NCBI GenBank assembly: GCA_003153655.1
Contig: PMAK01000060.1
Coordinates: forward strand, 3,089 to 9,979
DNA from: Phycisphaerales bacterium
GTDB taxonomy: Bacteria > Planctomycetota > Phycisphaerae > Tepidisphaerales > Tepidisphaeraceae
DNA length: 6,891 bases
Direction: 5' to 3'
The notes beneath the pieces are model-generated. The model was not told the origin of the DNA. It did not search any database and was given only the letters and a program-made list of their open reading frames with translations. Position numbers and translations under genes: made by a program. Below are positions 4,615 through 6,891 of the stretch, in pieces. Each line of letters opens with the position of its first letter. The first letter of the stretch is position 1.

Positions 4615-6891
4615 TTACGGAATCGCCGCCTGGTTTTGGGCTGTTTGGGCTGGTTGACTTGTCAGTTGCAGGCGCATGATTAATAGGGCTGCGCAGAGTT
4701 GGGGGTCGCTGTTTAATACGTCCGTCAGCGTGGGACGCGTTGTCGGTTCGTTGGGGATGTTGACGGCCATGTCAGCCGGGACATCGAGGCGGCCGCGGTT
4801 TAGATTCTCGTCGCTCATTTGGCGCGGGGTCATTTCTATAGCGACATCCGGGTCCACGCCCCACGTTGTGCTGTTTTCTTCGCGGTGGATGCAGCGGCCG
4901 CTGGGGAGGTAGTAGTGGCTTGTGGTTAGTTTCAGCCACGCTTTTTTAGTTTCGAGCGGCAGGAGCATTTGGACGCTGCCTTTGCCGTAGGTGCGCTGGC
5001 CTACGATCAGGGCGCGTTTTTGGTCCTTAAGCGCACCGGAGACGATTTCGCTGGCGCTGGCGGAGTATTGATTGACGAGGACGACCACCGGGAGCGTGGT
5101 TTGCAGCTCGTCGGGGTCGGCGGTCATGACTGTCGGGGGATTGACTGTCGGGCGGTCGGCGTGGGTGCTGACGATTACGCCGTGGTCTATGAATTTGTTG
5201 ACAACTTTCTTGGCGGTGTCGAGGAGGCCACCTGGATCGTAGCGGAGATCGAGGATGACCGCGCGGGCGTTTTGGGATTTGAGATCGTCGAGGGCTTTGC
5301 CGAGGTCTTCGGCTGTTGTTTTGCTGAAGCTGGTGAGGCGGATGTAGCCGATTTTCTGGTCGGGATCGAGCATGTAGTTCCAGCCGCCGTTGTCGGTTGG
5401 AGTGATGCCCTTGATGCTGGCGACCTTGATCATTTCGCGCTGAAGCGCGAAGTCTTTGGTTACGCCGGTGAGGGATTTGAGCGTGAGGGTGACGGTGGTG
5501 TCAGGGGTTCCGGTGATGATTTTGACGGCGCCGTCGGGGGAGAGTCCCTTGGCGTTTTTGCCGTTGATGCGGGTGATGATATCGCCCGGCCGTACGCCGG
5601 CGCGGAAGGCGGGCGTGCCCGGGAGAGGCTGAACGACGACGATGTTGCCGGCGTCGTCGGCTTCGATCTGGATGCCCACGCCGCCGAATTCACCTTCGGT
5701 GGTTTTTTCGAGTTCTTCGACATCATAGGGCCAGATGACGGTGCTGAAGAGATCCAGTTTTCCGAAGGCGCCGTCGGCGAATTCGCTGACGAAGACTTCT
5801 TCGGGGAGCTTGACGGTTTTCTGATTCAGCTCGCGGAGATCGGTCAGGGCCTGGACGAGGACATCGCCGGAAGTGTCGGCGGTGGCGGCCTGGGCCTTGG
5901 CTTTCCATTCTTCGATTTCGGCGAGGAAATGTTTGCTTTGGTCGCGGTCTTTGAGACCGGGGAAGGCATCTTCGAGGCCGTCGGTGGTCATGATGGTTTC
6001 GAGGCCGTTGAGTCCGCCTTTGAGGAGATCCTGGAAGGTGACATCGCGATAATACTGATGGGCGGCCATGTCGAGGGCGTCGAGAAGCATGTCGAACTGG
6101 ATGCCACGGGTCATGTCATGCCAATCGGTGGATGAGAGATCATCCGGCATCTGGGTGACGGCATCCGGGCGGGTGCTGGCGGCGGCGGCGATTTCGGGAC
6201 GGGTGATGTTTGCCTTAACGACGGCCGAGGGTTGAGTTGTAGGGTGGAGGAGATCGTCGGCGACCTGGCGGTCGCGGGCTTCGACGTCCTGGAGTTTTTT
6301 CCAGCGATCCGGGGCGTAGACGAGAAGGAGGCGCAGGCGGAGGGTGGCTAATTTGAGTTTATTTTTCCAGATTGGGTTGGCGGGTTCGACGACATTGAGG
6401 TCTTCGTACATGCGCCAGGCCTTGAGCCAGAGGCCGACGCTTTCGTCCTGGTCGGCGGAGGTGGCGGATTCCCTGATTAGCGCGGCGATCCAGGGTTCGC
6501 GGCTGAAGGCGTCTTTGTCGTCGGCGAGAACGTAGGCGCGGGCGGCTTCGTCGATGGCGTAGCTGTCCATTTTGTGGGAGAGGAGCAGGTGGACATCGCC
6601 CTCGGCTTTTTGGAATTGATCGTGGCGCTGATCGTTGAATGTTTTGCGCTGGGCTTCGAAATCGTTGACCCAGGAAGCCATCTCCTGGATTTGGCCGTCG
6701 TGAGAGAGCTTGGCGGCCTGGTTGAGAAGCTCGTCGCTGCGTTCAAAATCGCCGGAACTGGCGGCTTGGACGGCGGCGGTCTCCATGCTGAACGATGTCG
6801 CATAGGTTGGCATCGTTGAGGGGGGATTCTGGGAGAGAGCGGGCTGCTGAGGCCGGCTATCTGTTGGCGCGGCGGCGGAGGCCTTGGGAGG
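4615..6891 (-). CDS. S41 C-terminal-processing protease with PDZ domain (N-terminus cut by right edge)
   Basis: The frame is open from its stop at 4615-4617 to the right edge, giving 758 visible residues. An ATG at 6811-6813 gives 732 residues but has no ribosome-binding site, and 26 further in-frame codons rich in Pro, Ala, Ser and Gln lie upstream. The real start and probable signal peptide are therefore outside. Numbered from that ATG: a helical N-terminal part (10-190), linkers with Thr-Thr-Gln-Pro, a second helical part (225-365), a PDZ domain (about 374-462, GVRPGDIITRINGK at 406-419), and the S41 core with DLRYDPGGLLD (522-532) and SASASE (584-589). GKGSVQ (610-615) closes the active site. 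By spacing to known members, Ser586 and Lys611 are the dyad, with Gln615 assisting. It likely acts in the periplasm, cutting proteins from their C-terminal ends. The tail DPQLCAALLIMRLQL is followed by a disordered Ala/Gln-rich end. Confidence 0.9.
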   Translation of the reverse strand, partial: PPKASAAAPTDSRPQQPALSQNPPSTMPTYATSFSMETAAVQAASSGDFERSDELLNQAAKLSHDGQIQEMASWVNDFEAQRKTFNDQRHDQFQKAEGDVHLLLSHKMDSYAIDEAARAYVLADDKDAFSREPWIAALIRESATSADQDESVGLWLKAWRMYEDLNVVEPANPIWKNKLKLATLRLRLLLVYAPDRWKKLQDVEARDRQVADDLLHPTTQPSAVVKANITRPEIAAAASTRPDAVTQMPDDLSSTDWHDMTRGIQFDMLLDALDMAAHQYYRDVTFQDLLKGGLNGLETIMTTDGLEDAFPGLKDRDQSKHFLAEIEEWKAKAQAATADTSGDVLVQALTDLRELNQKTVKLPEEVFVSEFADGAFGKLDLFSTVIWPYDVEELEKTTEGEFGGVGIQIEADDAGNIVVVQPLPGTPAFRAGVRPGDIITRINGKNAKGLSPDGAVKIITGTPDTTVTLTLKSLTGVTKDFALQREMIKVASIKGITPTDNGGWNYMLDPDQKIGYIRLTSFSKTTAEDLGKALDDLKSQNARAVILDLRYDPGGLLDTAKKVVNKFIDHGVIVSTHADRPTVNPPTVMTADPDELQTTLPVVVLVNQYSASASEIVSGALKDQKRALIVGQRTYGKGSVQMLLPLETKKAWLKLTTSHYYLPSGRCIHREENSTTWGVDPDVAIEMTPRQMSDENLNRGRLDVPADMAVNIPNEPTTRPTLTDVLNSDPQLCAALLIMRLQLTSQPAQTAQNQAAIP

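Noticed and set aside
4969..6135. Long plus-strand open frame of 388 codons
   Set aside because: It is antisense to the S41 protease. Its product is dominated by Gly, Asp, Glu, Val and Phe as expected from the complement of a biased coding frame, and the protease frame carries clear PDZ and S41 motifs.

Overview
The window looks like chromosomal DNA of a planctomycete-type bacterium, most likely of the Phycisphaerae line. This is inferred from protein style only: moderately high G+C, a PDZ-S41 protease with Thr-Gln-Pro / Thr-Arg-Pro rich linkers and a long N-terminal helical region, a bactofilin-like polymer-forming protein beside a small membrane protein, and many tiny toxin-antitoxin-like genes. 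No rRNA, tRNA, transposase or CRISPR array was seen.

Layout. The left edge (1-117, minus strand) holds the first 39 codons of a small unnamed protein. About 390 bases without a convincing gene follow; they contain a hairpin upstream of that gene. Then come two overlapping plus-strand genes: a four-helix membrane protein (508-1152) and a bactofilin-like beta-helix protein (1130-1555). A possible terminator lies before a single-domain STAS protein (1681-2010), which has its own terminator-like hairpin. The next intergenic stretch carries a strong 17-bp hairpin set inside a GCGG-rich repeat-like sequence.

From 2278 to 4558 there is a run of three two-gene modules, all on the plus strand: XRE regulator + Fic protein, BrnT-like toxin + ribbon-helix-helix protein, and DUF4160 + DUF2442. 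Each is a small, tightly packed pair of the toxin-antitoxin or TA-like kind. The first is preceded by a TATAAT box with palindromic half-sites around it, which suggests autoregulation. The second and third have promoter-like boxes placed so that transcription would start at or next to the start codon, pointing to leaderless mRNAs. This island is the most interesting part of the window. Each family is already known; the stacking, the Fic motif variant and the leaderless arrangement deserve a second look.

The right third (4615 to the edge, minus strand) is one large gene for a C-terminal-processing (S41) serine protease with PDZ domain and intact Ser-Lys dyad. It converges on the TA island. Its reading frame is still open at the right edge, so its true start and probable signal peptide lie outside the window.
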